From Miscanthus floridulus (taxonomy: Eukaryota; Streptophyta; Magnoliopsida; Poales; Poaceae), in assembly GCF_019320115.1 (NCBI RefSeq), contig NC_089584.1, forward strand, positions 78,993,922 to 79,057,921: a stretch of DNA of 64,000 nt, in the 5' to 3' direction. The notes below the pieces were generated by a model that had not been told where the DNA came from, searched no databases, and saw only the letters and a list, made by a program, of their open reading frames with translations. Position numbers and translations under genes: made by a program. Below, piece by piece: positions 12,549-24,000 of this stretch (positions are counted from its first letter, which is position 1; each line of letters begins with the position of its first letter).

Positions 12549-15500
12549 ATGGCGTCTGAGATCAACAATGATCATGTTCTGGATGTGAGCATGGCAGAAT
12601 TGCTAGATAATTACAAGGATTTAGTGCTACAAGCATGTGAGCAATACCAATGGAAGTGTTTGATGTCTTTTTCCAAAAACAAGAGCAATAAAGTGTTTCA
12701 AAAGCAGTCAATGCCAAGGGTTCTTCTTCCACATCAAACTGATTACACTGAAGAGGAGGATGCTCAGAAGATGGCAGCCCTGGTTTATAAAGCTATGGGA
12801 GAAACCATGACAAACCATCACACAGCTTTTCTGAATACCTTTCGGGCAATCATGATCAGTACTTTTGGTCCAATGGTTGATAAGTACTTTGAAGAAAATG
12901 TTGGCCCACTCAGTGGACCGACACTTTTCAATGTTCCAAAGCATCAAGAGAAGCCTGTTGGAAAAAGAAGGACCATCAACTTCAAATATAGGTGGATTGA
13001 CTCACACTGAAAAGCAATCACATCCCACCTATGGCCAGGTAACATTTGGTACCACAGGAGAAGTGCCACCTTCAGCTTATAGAGTTTCTCCAGCATCAAA
13101 CAGATTATAGAAGAATATGTATGGAGATGGGTATCAAGAATTTACTGATTACAATGCTATCAATGCTGTGCCAAATCCAGGGTATAGGAGTGTTTCAGGA
13201 TTGCCTTCTAGAGTACAAGTACAAGGAAATCAGGATTCAGGCATTGATGTTTTGATGCACAGGATGGCTAATATGATGCAGAATCAGTTCGGCTTGAAGC
13301 CAAAAAATCAATCCTATTCATACAAGTCTCCTTACCCAGAGTGGTACAACAGAGTGGCGTTACCTCCAAGGGTGAAGCCTCCAACAGATTTGACCAAGTT
13401 TTCTGGTCAAGATGATACTAGTACCATAGAGCACGTCAGTCGGTACTTAATGCAGCTTGGAGAAGCTGCTTCAGATGAAGCCTGGAGGATTCGATATTTT
13501 CCTTTGTCTCTTACAGGACCAGCTTTCACGTGGTTCACGTCTTTGCCAGCTCATTCCATTGGTATGTGGGCAGAGCTAGAGCAGAAGTTTCATTCATATT
13601 TTTACACAGGTACTAATGAGAAGAAGTTGGTCGATCTCATGAGTTTGAGGATGAGAACAAATGAGACACCATTGGAATATCTTTGCAGATTTAGGGAGAC
13701 CAAGAATATGTGTTACTCTCTGAATTTACCAGATGATCAACTACTTGGAATAGCTATAGCAGGAATGTTGCCGAATATCAAGGAGAAGTTGTTCGACATG
13801 GAGTTTGATGATCTTGGCTAACTTGCACAGCGTTTAGCAGCTATGAGTAATCAGGCCCAAGGATTTAGGAGAGATAATCGCTTTTAGAAGAACAATGCCA
13901 CTAATGAGGTGTATCAAGGTTTTTTGGAGGAAGCGACTGAGTATATTGATGAAGATGAGATAGCTGCAGCTAAGTTGAATTGGGCAAAGGAGCCTACTCA
14001 AATTAGTCAACGCTGGTTGAAACAACAAAAGGGAACCTATGATTTTGATGTTACTAAGGCAGACAGGCTTTTTGCATTATTGATGAAGGAAGGACGCATC
14101 AAGCTGCCAGAAGGACATCCCATGCTACGTCCTGAGGGAGTGAAAGACAAAAAGTATTGTGGCTTCCATAACACTAATTCTCACTCTATCAATGATTGCC
14201 GAGTGTTCAGAATACGAATCTAGAAAGCTGTCCAAGAGGGACATTTGAAGTTTGATGGCAAGATGAAAATTGATGATCAGCCTTTTCCACAAAATATGAT
14301 TTCTTTCTCTATGAATATGGTCTCTGCCAATGATCTCAAAGGTAAAGGCAAGATGAAGGTGTTGACTTCTGATAGAGCAAAGAAAAATGGTGCTGTTGAC
14401 CCGGATCGGCAAGTCACTAGTAGAGAGCTGCAGCAACGACTTTGGTTTCAGAATAGCCGAACCGAGAAAGGTCAAACTTCCAAACCCAGAGTTACATCAC
14501 GTATTTTGCTAAACAAGTGGCAGAGAGAGCAAGAGAAGGAATACTATAAGAAGCAATGGTTTATGGAAGAATGCCGGAGGTATGAGGAAGAGGTATACCG
14601 AAGGGAGCAAGAAGAATACATGACAGAACAGGAGCAGTCTCATTGGGGTTGTTCATTCTTTAGGCATTGTTGGAATGAAGGCTTGAGGTTGCCTGCTAGA
14701 AATAATTGTCCGGAGTGTAGTGCTCAGTACTCCGAGTATAGGCAATCTCGAGTCAACCGCCGTCCCGTCTATGAAAGACTTGGAATGAAGGTTCCTGAAG
14801 ATGATCGGCGCTTAAAAACAGATGATTTTAAGAATCAACAAAGGAAAAGATTTGCAGGTCAAGGTTGGATTCATGATAGAGTGCATGATGAAGAAGCTAA
14901 TTCCTATAGATACGTATGGCAAAAAGGACAGTGGTGTCCTCCAGGCCTGAGGAAAAGTCAGAAAAGAAGAGTTCAACGGTTAAGGAATAGGGAGTTGAAA
15001 CAGGAAGTTACCGAAACAAAGCAAATATGGCGTCCTAAGAAGAAGCCTAATGAATGTGGTCCTTCGGCTGATGCTTGCATGGCTTTCTTTCTCCCATCAG
15101 AGTTTATAGCTCCCGAAAGCCAATATGTCCAAGAAGAGGTGTACTCTGATTTTGATGAAAGTGAATGTCAGGATTTGATGGCCCAGCTTATATTAACACA
15201 GCAGGCTGTTTTTGACAAACCAATCAAGAATCGTCACTTGAGACCACTCTATTTAAAGGGATATGTCAATGGCAAGCCTTTAACTAAGATGTTTGTTGAT
15301 GGAGGGGCTGCTATCAATATCATGCCTTATACTACCTTCAGAAAGCTTGGGATGACTAATGAAGAATTGTTGAAAACTGACATGGTGCTTAGGGACTTTG
15401 CTGGCAACCCTTCCGATACCCGAGGTGCTATCCATGTCGAGCTGACTATTGGGTCGAAAACTCTGATTACTACCTTTTTTGTCATTGATGGCAAGGGGGC

Positions 15501-15768
15501 ATATAGTCTACTCTTGGGCAGAGATTGGATCCATGCTAATTGCTGCATTCCTTCGACCATGCATCAAATTCTCATTTAATGGATTGGAGATGATGTTGAA
15601 GTTATACATGCTGACGATTCGGTAAGTGTTGCTACCACAGAATCTACCTACTGGGAATATGAAGGCGTCGATTGTTTCTCTGGAAAACTGTGGAAAGAAG
15701 GTCCTGTAAATGTTTTCAGTGAGGGCCAACAGCCGATCCAAGCAGTCGGCTCTCATAGTAATTTTTAA
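12549..15768 (+). pseudogene. gag-pro: G2 gag-protease, broken
   Basis: Starts at ATG 12549 (MASEINNDHVLDVSMAELLD). A frameshift near 12960 moves reading to the second frame, which then continues to the TAA at 15766. The capsid core lies at about 13370-13820, with PLSLTGPAFTWFTSLPAHSI typical of Retrotrans_gag. The nucleocapsid has a C-H-H-C knuckle (YCGFHNTNSHSINDC) near 14155-14200. It is followed by a basic/acidic linker and an aspartic protease with active site FVDGGAAINIMPYTTF (Asp at 15298-15300). In-frame stops are TAG at 13108, 13885 and 14221, and TAA at 13819 and 15577. Each is one C-to-T step from a glutamine codon. The final stop overlaps the pol ATG (TAATG). Confidence 0.9.
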
Positions 15769-18700
15769 TGGGAAATCCTGTCGATGGCAACAAAGGAAAG
15801 TTGGGACGTGGTTTTATGTCGGCTGATAAGTTGGAAGAAATTGATGTTGGTGATGGTTCTAAGCCAAGGCCAATGTATATTAGTGCAAAGTTAGACCCAG
15901 AATATAAATCAAAGTTGATAGATCTGTTGAAAGAGTTTAAAGATTGTTTTGCTTGGGATTACACGGAAATGCCTGGATTGGATCGTTCCATTGTTGAGCA
16001 TCGATTACCCATTAAACCTGGTTTCATCCTTACAAACAACCTCCACGGAAGATATACAAAGAGGAGGTATTGGCCGATGTGAAGAAGGAGGTTGAAAGAT
16101 TAATAGAAGCAAACTTCATTCGGCCCTGCAAGTATGCAGAGTGGATTTCAAATATAGTACCGGTATACAAGAAAAATGAGGGTTTGCATAGATTTCAGAA
16201 ATCTTAATAAGGCCACTCCCATGGATGGTTACCCAATGCCAGTTGCCGATTTACTAGTAGATGCAGCAGCAGGTTATGAAGTCATTAGTTTTATGGATGG
16301 TAATGCTGGCTATAATCAAATTTTTATGGCAATGGAAGATATTTCAAAAATAGCCTTCAGATGTCCTGGTCATATTGGTTTGTTTGAATGGATAGTCATG
16401 ACATTTGGGTTAAAGAATGCCGGTGCAACTTATCAAAGAGCTATGAATTATATTTTTCACGAGCTGATCGGCAAGATTGTAGAGATCTACATCGATGATG
16501 TAGTGGTCAAGTCTAGAAATCATGAAGGACATTTAGCCGATTTAAGAAAGACTCTGGAGTGCACAAGAAAGCATGGCTTGAAGATGAATCCAAACAAATG
16601 TGCCTTTGGAGTTTCGGCTGGTGAGTTTTTGGGATTTTTAGTTCATAAAGGAGGAATTGAAGTTGGGAAAAAGAGCATGGAAGCAATAGACAAAGTTGTG
16701 CCGCCAACCAATCTCATAGAATTACAGTCATTGTTAGGCAAAATCAACTTTGTAAGAAGATTCATATCCAATCTATCAGAGAGAGTTTTACCCTTTTCTC
16801 CTTTATTAAAGCTCAAGAAGGATCAAAAATTTGTATAGGGTGACATACAACAAAAGGCTTTTGATGAGATCAAGCAATATATGAAGGCACCACCTGTGCT
16901 GGTACCTCCACAACTTGACAAGCCTTTTAAGTTGTATGTGGCGGCTGATAGCCTAACGATAGGATCGGCCCTTATGCAAGAATTTGAAGGAAAAGAAAGA
17001 GTCATAGCTTATCTTAGCCGAAAGCTGCTAGACCCGGAAACAAGGTATTCGGCTACAGAAAAACTTTGCTTGTGTGTGTATTACTCATGTACCAAATTTC
17101 GGCACTATTTGTTGAATGCCGAATGCGTGGTAGTTTCTAGTTTTGATGTAATCAAACATATGCTATCAATGCCAATTTTGAATGGAAGAATTGGCAAATG
17201 GATTTTAGCATTGTCAGAATTTAATTTAAGGTACGAATCGGCAAAAGCGGTAAAGGGTCAAATTATTGCCGATTTTATTACCCAACATCGGGATCTTTCT
17301 GTTGAGGCGATAAGCATTGTGCCTTGGGCCTTGTTCTTTGATGGATCATCTTGTAACAAAGGTGGTGGTGCTGGTATTCTCTTGATATCCCCATAAGGAA
17401 AAACTTTTGAGTATGCGGTTCCTATTGAATTTCATGTTACTAATAATCAGGCAGAGTATGAAGCGTTGCTTAGAGGGCTTCAGCTTCTTATAGAGGTGAA
17501 GGCCGTTGCTATTGAAATCTTTGGGGATTCTGAGTTGGTGATTAATCAACTGAGTGATCAGTATGAATGCAAGAACAATGTGTTAAGAGAATATTATGAG
17601 GAGTGTAGAGAACTTTTGAAGAATTTTCTGGTAGTAACCTTGCATCATATCCCTAGAGAGTATAATGAAGAAGCAAATAAGTTAGCTCAAGCTGCTTTTG
17701 GATATCGAGAGAGTCAGGAAGTTTTTGCCATAGAAGAAGGTGTTTTAAATACTGATCAAGTAGATGGTGATTGGAGATACGAAATTACCAATTATCTGAA
17801 AGATCCATCTCAAAAAGTTTCCCGAAAACTCAGATACAAAGCTCTCAAATTTGTGTTCTTTGATGATCAGTTATATTACAAGTCCATCGATGGAGTATTG
17901 CTCAAATGTTTAAGTCAAGAAGAGGCCAAGAAAGTGATGTATGAGGTTCACGAAGGATTGTGTGGTGCACACCAGTCAGCTTATCGGATGAAGTGGATAA
18001 TTAGGAGAACTGGTTATTTTTGGCCGACTATGTTGGAGGATTGTTTTGAATATTACAAAGGGTGTCACAATTGTCAAAAATTCGGCAATATTCAAAAAGT
18101 TCCAGCATCTGCTATGAATCCCATAATCAAGCCTTGGCCGTTCAGAGGATGGGGTATAGATTTAATTGGTCAGATCAATCCTCCTTCTAGTAAGGGACAC
18201 AAATTTGTACTCTTGGCCACGGATTATTTCACCAAGTAGGTTGAAGCAATCCCTTTGAAGAAGGTAACGTCAGAGAATATGATCAGTTTTGTTAAGGAAC
18301 ATATAATTCACAGATTCGGGATTCCTCAAACTATAACAACTGATCAAGGAACTCAGTTTACTTCTTTAGAATTCTGTGATTTTGCCAAAGATATGGGGAT
18401 TAAGTTGTATAATTCTTCTCCTTATTATGCACAAGCTAATGGTCAGGCAGAAGCATCAAATAAGATTATGATTAAAATCATCCAGAAGAAGATTGATGAA
18501 AAACCAAGGAGATGGCACTTGGTTCTTAATGAAGCATTGTGGGCTTACCGAATGGCTTGTCATGGGTCCACTCAAACGTCTCCCTATGAACTGGTTTATG
18601 GGCATCATGCTGTATTACCATGGGAATTACGGTCAGGTTCAAGGCGAGTTGTGTTACAGAAAGAATTGGTAGAAGAAGATTATAAGAATCTGATGATGGA

Positions 18701-19028
18701 TGAATTGGAAGATTTACATTTGATTCGTCTCAAGGCATTGGAAAATATTGAAAAAAATAAAATACGCGTTGCCAAGTATTATAACAAAAGGGTTAGGCTG
18801 AGGCAATTCGCAGAAGGAGACTTGGTTTGGAAAACTATATTGCCAGTTGGAACAAAGGATAGAGCATTCGGCAAATGGTCTCCAAATTGGGAAGGTCCTT
18901 TCCGAATAGTAGAGTGTGTACCTGGCAATGCATACATATTGAAGACTTTATTTGGGGAGGAGTTTACCAGAGCTATCAATGGAAGATTTCTTAAGAAATA
19001 TTACCCCAGTGTTGAGGTTGGTTCATGA
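15768..19028 (+). pseudogene. pol: G2 pol: RT, RNase H and integrase, broken
   Basis: Begins at ATG 15768, overlapping the gag-pro stop. RT runs about 15900-16800, with FMDGNAGYNQI and the catalytic YIDDVVVKS intact. A double frameshift lies between about 16030 and 16170. RNase H runs about 16880-17710, with LFFDGSS, NNQAEYEALL, FGDSELV and the late H. The integrase zinc finger (HEGLCGAH ... CHNC) lies at 17947-18075. The core has Asp in LLATDYFTK, Asp at 18342-18344 and Glu at 18450-18452, exactly 35 residues apart (DD35E). The C-terminal domain ends RFLKKYYPS. Stops are TAG at 16836 and 18237 (TGG to TAG) and TAA at 17394 (CAA to TAA). The enzyme active sites survive; the reading frame does not. 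Confidence 0.93.
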
Positions 19029-19295
19029 ACGTAGATCAGAAAAGCTGATAAAAGGAAAATCGCCTTTAGCCTAAAAAGAAATAAAGCTGAGAATAGCCGA
19101 TATTGTTTATATCGCCTTTAGCACAAAATAGCCGATGCAGTTTGCATCGCCTCTAGCACAAGAATGTTTATGCAAGACTGGGGTGTTTTCAGCATTTTTC
19201 TGACAGTCGCAGGTAGAATTTTATCGAAAAGAATCAAAGAAATAAGCATTCTTCCAAAAGACAGGTTTATTTACAGAAGTCCATCCTAATACAAA
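19029..19295 (+). repeat. G2 post-pol spacer with repeated ATCGCC hairpin units
   Basis: Three imperfect units end in ATCGCCTYTAGC (at about 19059, 19111 and 19146). Units two and three fold as CGATAT-TGTTT-ATATCG (19098-19114) and CGATGCA-GTT-TGCATCG (19133-19149). G3 has related units near 32130-32225. The array lies between the pol stop and the 3' end of the convergent antisense gene. Confidence 0.6.
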
Positions 19296-20886
19296 CTACT
19301 CCTCAAATAACCTATTGAGGACGGACTGGGGATGTGTGGACTCGGCAAGGGCGACGGCATGATCATCGTAGACCTCTAGACGCTCATCGATGTTGTCGAT
19401 CTCGTCCAGGCGTCCTCCAGCGAAGCCGACTGGCTGGAAGGAGTAGTCTTTGTTGGTTCGGGAGGTCATTGCCGCCAGCCCGAGAGAAACACCAAGGTGC
19501 ACACCTTGGATGACGGCCTGATCAACATGGCCATCCACAGCATCAAGGCGTGCCTCGGATGTCTCCCCCTGGGCATTCACCTTGTCGGCAACCTTGTTCG
19601 CCGCCGCCTTCAGGCGATCGTTCTCCGCAGAAAGAGCTGGGCAGAAAGAAAAAAAAAGGGTCAGCAAGCAGGGGAAGCCAGAATGATAAAACCAAATGAA
19701 GATATTAAACCGGTGATGGCGTCGCAGAGTTGCTTCCACTGGTCCTCCCATTCGGCTTGCTCGATGCCGAATTTCTTAAGACGTCGCCTAGCTCCTCTCG
19801 GGCCTCGTCTCTCTCCTGGCGAAATTTGAGTGCTTCCTCGTGAGAATATGGATGGTGTGCATCTGCTGGTTCCGCCGGGCCCCAAGGATTGGAACGATAG
19901 GAGCTTGAAGAGCTGGAGGATCCGGAGGAGCCGGATGATGGAGTTCCCGGTTGAGCTACTGTCGCCGGAGGAAGGAGATGATATTGGCTGGAGCCACATC
20001 TGAATTAGCCACCAAGGACCATTCACACAAGAGATTTCTCCACCTTGGCGCATCTGAAGAGTAATCTGATGCATCACATGATAAACAGACCCTAAGAGAT
20101 ATTTGCCTAGTGGGATCTGAGTGCCTGCAGCTAAGTCTTCAGCCATCACCATGTGATTCAGAGTTGGTTCATTGGATTTTCCACAGAAGATGAATCTGCA
20201 TAGCCACATATTCATGAAGGCTTTCAATTCTTTGTCAGAAATGGTGCCAGATGCATTCATGTAGATCTGGATGTATTTGACCCATCCACATCTAGAGCTG
20301 ACGGCTCTTTGGTTACTTTTGCTCTTGTACTTATGAGGGTATACTGGTAGTGACACGTTCAAGCCAGTCATCATGAACACATCGGCTAGAGTGATGGTCA
20401 TCATACCATGACCAAAGATGAAGGCATTAATGGTGTCAGACCAAAAATGGGAAGCTGCTATCAAAAGGGAATCGTTTCTGGGTGTTTCTGCTAAGGATAA
20501 TTCCAGATAATGACTGATGTCTTGACTTTCCCAGTGGCTGCTGCTTTTCTCCAGCATTCTCCTGTACCAATTCCGCCATCCAGCGATTGGGGGAAATGGC
20601 CAATTCTTGAACGTGTTTGGCCATCGGTTTGGCAAGGTGATCCCAGATTTGAAAGGGATTCTTTGGGTTTCCTTCTCGATAATTTCAAAAGGGTCAGGAT
20701 TTCCCATTGGGCCGAGGAAATAGGAATCGGGATTGGCAGCATAAGGGATCAAAATCTGATTCTTGTATTCCTTTAAAGGGTGATTGAAATCAAAGAGGAA
20801 TAAGCCAAAAGAAGAACGGGAAGATCAAGTGGAAATTGCTGAATATAAGTGAAGTTTACCTCTGGAATTTCATCCTGGGTCGCCAT
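19296..20886 (-). CDS. G2 antisense gene, plant-mobile-domain-like, 3 exons, fully open
   Basis: The proposed join on the minus strand is 20886-20860, 20770-19711 and 19636-19296: 1428 nt, 475 residues, no internal stop. The start is ATG 20886 (MATQDEIPE). Intron 1 (89 bp) has donor GAG/GTAAAC and acceptor TTTAAAG. Intron 2 (74 bp) has donor CG/GTTTAA and a strong pyrimidine tract ending TGCCCAG. Both junctions keep the frame. Exon 2 reads like a plant mobile domain (aminotransferase-like, PMD): ASHFWSDTINAFIFGHGMMT, then TLADVFMMTGLNVSLPVYP and a conserved GKYLLGSVYHVMHQ. Exon 3 is a coiled-coil-like helix plus an acidic tail ending LNRLFEE. PMD-type ORFs captured antisense in plant retrotransposons are known; the role here is unknown. 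Splicing is inferred. Confidence 0.75.
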
Positions 20887-21020
20887 TGAAGATTCAAAGT
20901 GGGTCCGAGGTTGCGCTGAAAGCTTGAATTTTTGGACAGCGGCTGTGGTGTTGAACGATACTGACCTAGGAGGAAGAAGGAGCTTGTGGTCAATTTCAGA
21001 ATAAAACAACTTTTATCCCA

Positions 21021-21036
21021 AAATTGAGGGGGCATG
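21021..21036 (+). other. G2 polypurine tract
   Basis: AAATTGAGGGGGCATG directly before the 3' LTR. G3 has the matching AAATTGGGGGCATG. Confidence 0.8.
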
Positions 21037-22399
21037 TGTTAACACTGGATTTTGGTCGACTTTGGAAGATGACAGGTGGGCCTGCATGTGGGAAGAAGGA
21101 CATTCGGCAAACAAAATGAGCGGTCGGCGAAATGCTTGTGCGGTCGGTTACTTCAGAAGGTGGTGACTCCATTCGGGAAAGCAGAAGATGGCAAGCAAAG
21201 CCGATCGAAAAGATGAAAGTTGTAATAATAAAGGACTCTGAGAGTTTAGGGCAAAGAATCGTGGTTTCCAAGTTTGTTTAAGAGTTCCTTTGTAAATCGT
21301 AGTCTTTTAGGACTCGTGTTTTGTCTAGGGTATAAATATTGACCCTCGACCATTGTAATAGGCGTTCACAACCAAATCAATACAACCGGCCCCGTGCCAA
21401 CTTTCGAGTCCTTTTGTCGTGTCGTCGAGTTCTTCGAGAGGAGTCATCGATCCGTTGACCTCCGTAAGTTCCGACAACCTTGTTATCATGTTTAGTATCA
21501 TGCGGTGGATTTAGACGTGATGCAAGTAGTCTTGTTTGTTTTCAATGATCGTGCGGCGGATCTTTGCTTGACAATCAAGAAGTCTTTGCTTATGCTTTGT
21601 TTATGAGTAGATACCGTGCGGCAGGCATTTGCTCAATATGCTTAGTGAAGGCAAGACAGTTATCGACTCTATTAGATACGGCAAAATCTAATAGATTCAT
21701 TAAGTTATCCTGTGTTGCATATTTTAAATATTTTATATATTTGTAACACACTTCTGCCCAATCTAGATTGATATTGTTCGGCCCTCTCTTATGGTTTTAT
21801 TCGTGCTTCAATGATCATTACTTTCGTATTACCTTTGCAAATAGACAACATGCTCGTAATGGCTGAATTATTTTAATCTAGATTGTCACATGTCGTGGGT
21901 TCATGCATGTTAATTACGTTTAAGCTTTGACGAAACTAGGTGTCGTGCGACAGATGCAGGTTTTAGATTAGTTTAATCGTGTTTATTTGCACGTTCCTTC
22001 TTCATGGACCCCAACTCGGCTGGATTGCTGAGCTTGGTTATGCATTAACTCATGATTAATTTCACTTGTTCAAACATGTCTTCCCATGCACATGCATTCG
22101 GCAATCGGATCTTTACGTGTGTTCATCTTACGATTAGCCGAATGGTTTATAAACTTGCTGGCAGATAGCTTCCTATAGCTATATGTCGTTGTAAGTGGCT
22201 TTAGGGCCGTATATATGGAACTGTCTGGTCTCACCCGACATGTTCCGGTTTGGTATTTAACTGTTTTATCCCTTGTTAGTTTTTTCAGGTCAAACTGACT
22301 GGCACGTTTTCGGATCACGAAGCACTCGGGCACCCAATTGAAGCCACGCTTTCCGGCTTGCTGTGTGTGAGGCACAGTGCGTCACATTTTGTGTCAACA
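21037..22399 (+). repeat. G2 3' LTR
   Basis: 1363 bp, about 21 substitutions from the 5' LTR and no length change. Confidence 0.96.
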
Positions 22400-22404
22400 C
22401 ATGC
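22400..22404. repeat. G2 target-site duplication, right
   Basis: CATGC, matching 11140-11144. G1 integrase resumes here. Confidence 0.95.
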
Positions 22405-23480
22405 TTATCGTAGTGACGTCGTAGGCCTTGCAGGTACCTGGCAGACTAGAAGAGTGCGTTAAGCTTGATTTCTTCGGCACTGTATATTTCTAGCCACTGG
22501 GTTTCGTCTGCTTCGCCTTCATTGTACTGTTCAACCATGGAGAGTTCCATATCAAATCTGCTGGCAAAATGTCTTCTGAGCCATAAACCAGAAAAAGGGA
22601 GAGTACCCTATCGCTTTGCTCTATTGAGTGTGTAATCCCCAAACTACCTTGGGTAACCCGTAGATCCACTTGCCGCCATAGTCTTTAATTTCATCGAATA
22701 GCCTGGGCTTTAGTCCAGCTAGAAGTAGCCCGTTAGCCCGCTCCACTTGGCCATTTGCTTGAGGATGAGCTACGAAAGCGTAGTCAATGCTGATGCCACA
22801 ATTTTGAGCCCAACTTATGAACTCGATAGCTGTAAAAGGTGAGCCAAGATCTATAATGATCTGATTGGGCATACCGAAACGATACATAATGTCTTGCATG
22901 AACTCGACTGCCTTTGTAGCGTTAAACTTGATGAGTGGCTTGTACTCTATCCACTTAGTGAACTTGTCAATAGCCATGTAGATGTACTCGAAACCACCCA
23001 ATGCTCATTTGAGAGGTCCAACCATGTCGAGCCCTAGCACGAAAAAGGCCATGATGGAGGGATATAGATAAGGTTGTGAGCTGGGATGTGAGCTTGCTTG
23101 GCGAAGAACTGACAGCCCTTGCAGTGTCGTACTTACTCTTCTACATCTTTCATTGCTGTAGGCCAATAGTACCTAGATTTGAAAGCCTTGCCGACTAAGG
23201 TCCTAGAGGCTACATGGTTGCCACAAGACCCGGAGTGGATTTCCTCCAAGATTTTCTACCCTTCTTCAAGTGTGATGCATTTGAGGAGAACACCAGATGA
23301 TGCGCCTCGTTGGTAGATCCTTTCCCTGACTAAGACATAATTCTTGCTTCTATGCATGATCTGCTCTGCTTCTGCCTTGTCGTCGAGCAACTTATGGTCT
23401 TAGGTGTAATCAATAAATACTTGCATCCATGCCGGGTTGACCACTAGTACCTGGACATCAGGAGTCAGAGTACCAATGGA
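22405..23480 (-). pseudogene. pol: G1 integrase zinc finger and catalytic core
   Basis: On minus, a zinc-binding segment (HSGSCGNH ... HCKGCQF) lies at about 23225-23095. The core follows at 23001-22621: Asp in MAIDKFTKW, Asp in IIIDLGSPF, and Glu in ANGQVERANG, with 35 residues between the last two, so the DD35E triad is intact. Left of 22621 the reading continues into the C-terminal domain, which is split by G2 and resumes at 11139. The zinc-finger region carries stops and the core is open for 126 codons. It acts, in an intact element, to insert the cDNA into chromosomes. Confidence 0.88.
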
Positions 23481-24000
23481 TGTGGAGGCTTATTTTTTGA
23501 TTGAAGGGACTTGGAGTTCCTGAAGAAACACATCAAGGGGTACCTGGGCTATATCTAATCCCAATTTGGCCAAAACATCAGCCACAACGTTGAGATCTCG
23601 CATAACATGGAGGATTTCTAGACCTTGAAAGTGTTTCTCAAGTTTGTGAACTTATGCGTAGTAAGCATCCATAGTCTCCTTAGTGCAGTCCCAATCCTTG
23701 TTGACCTAGTTGATGACCACCGAGGAGTCGCCATAGACGAGCAAACGCTTGATGCCGAGTGAGACTGCTACTAGAAGGCTGTGAAAGAGGGCCTTGTACT
23801 CAGCTTCATTGTTGGTAGCAGGCCAAAGTATTTGTGGAACATATTTAAGCTACTTTTCATCTGGAAATATGAAGAGAACGCTAGGGCCTGCATCTCCTAG
23901 CTCGAGGGAACCATCGAAATACATCTTCTAATGGTCGAGGATAACTGTCGAAGTAGGCTGCTAAGTTTCGATCCATTCGGCTATGAAATCAACCAAGACT
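23480..24000 (-). pseudogene. pol: G1 RNase H
   Basis: The minus reading shows the four acidic positions in order: MYFDGSLE (about 23901-23925), NNEAEYKALFHSLL, VYGDSSVVI and NVVADVLAKLG (about 23572). In an intact element this domain removes RNA from RNA-DNA hybrids during reverse transcription. Several codons are lost to TAG or substitutions. It sits between RT and integrase as expected. Confidence 0.83.

Larger units (their letters stand above)
11145..22399 (+). mobile_element. G2: complete Tat-type Ty3/gypsy element inserted in G1 integrase
   Basis: It is a complete structure: 1363-bp LTRs, 5-bp target duplication, primer-binding site, gag-protease, RT-RNase H-integrase, a small hairpin array, an antisense plant-mobile-domain-like gene and a polypurine tract. 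The two LTRs have the same length and differ by about 21 substitutions when compared by eye (about 1.5 percent). At a commonly used grass LTR rate near 1.3e-8 per site per year this is well under one million years. The sense reading frames contain eight nonsense codons and several frameshifts, so the element cannot make its own enzymes, but all domains are present. Confidence 0.96.
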
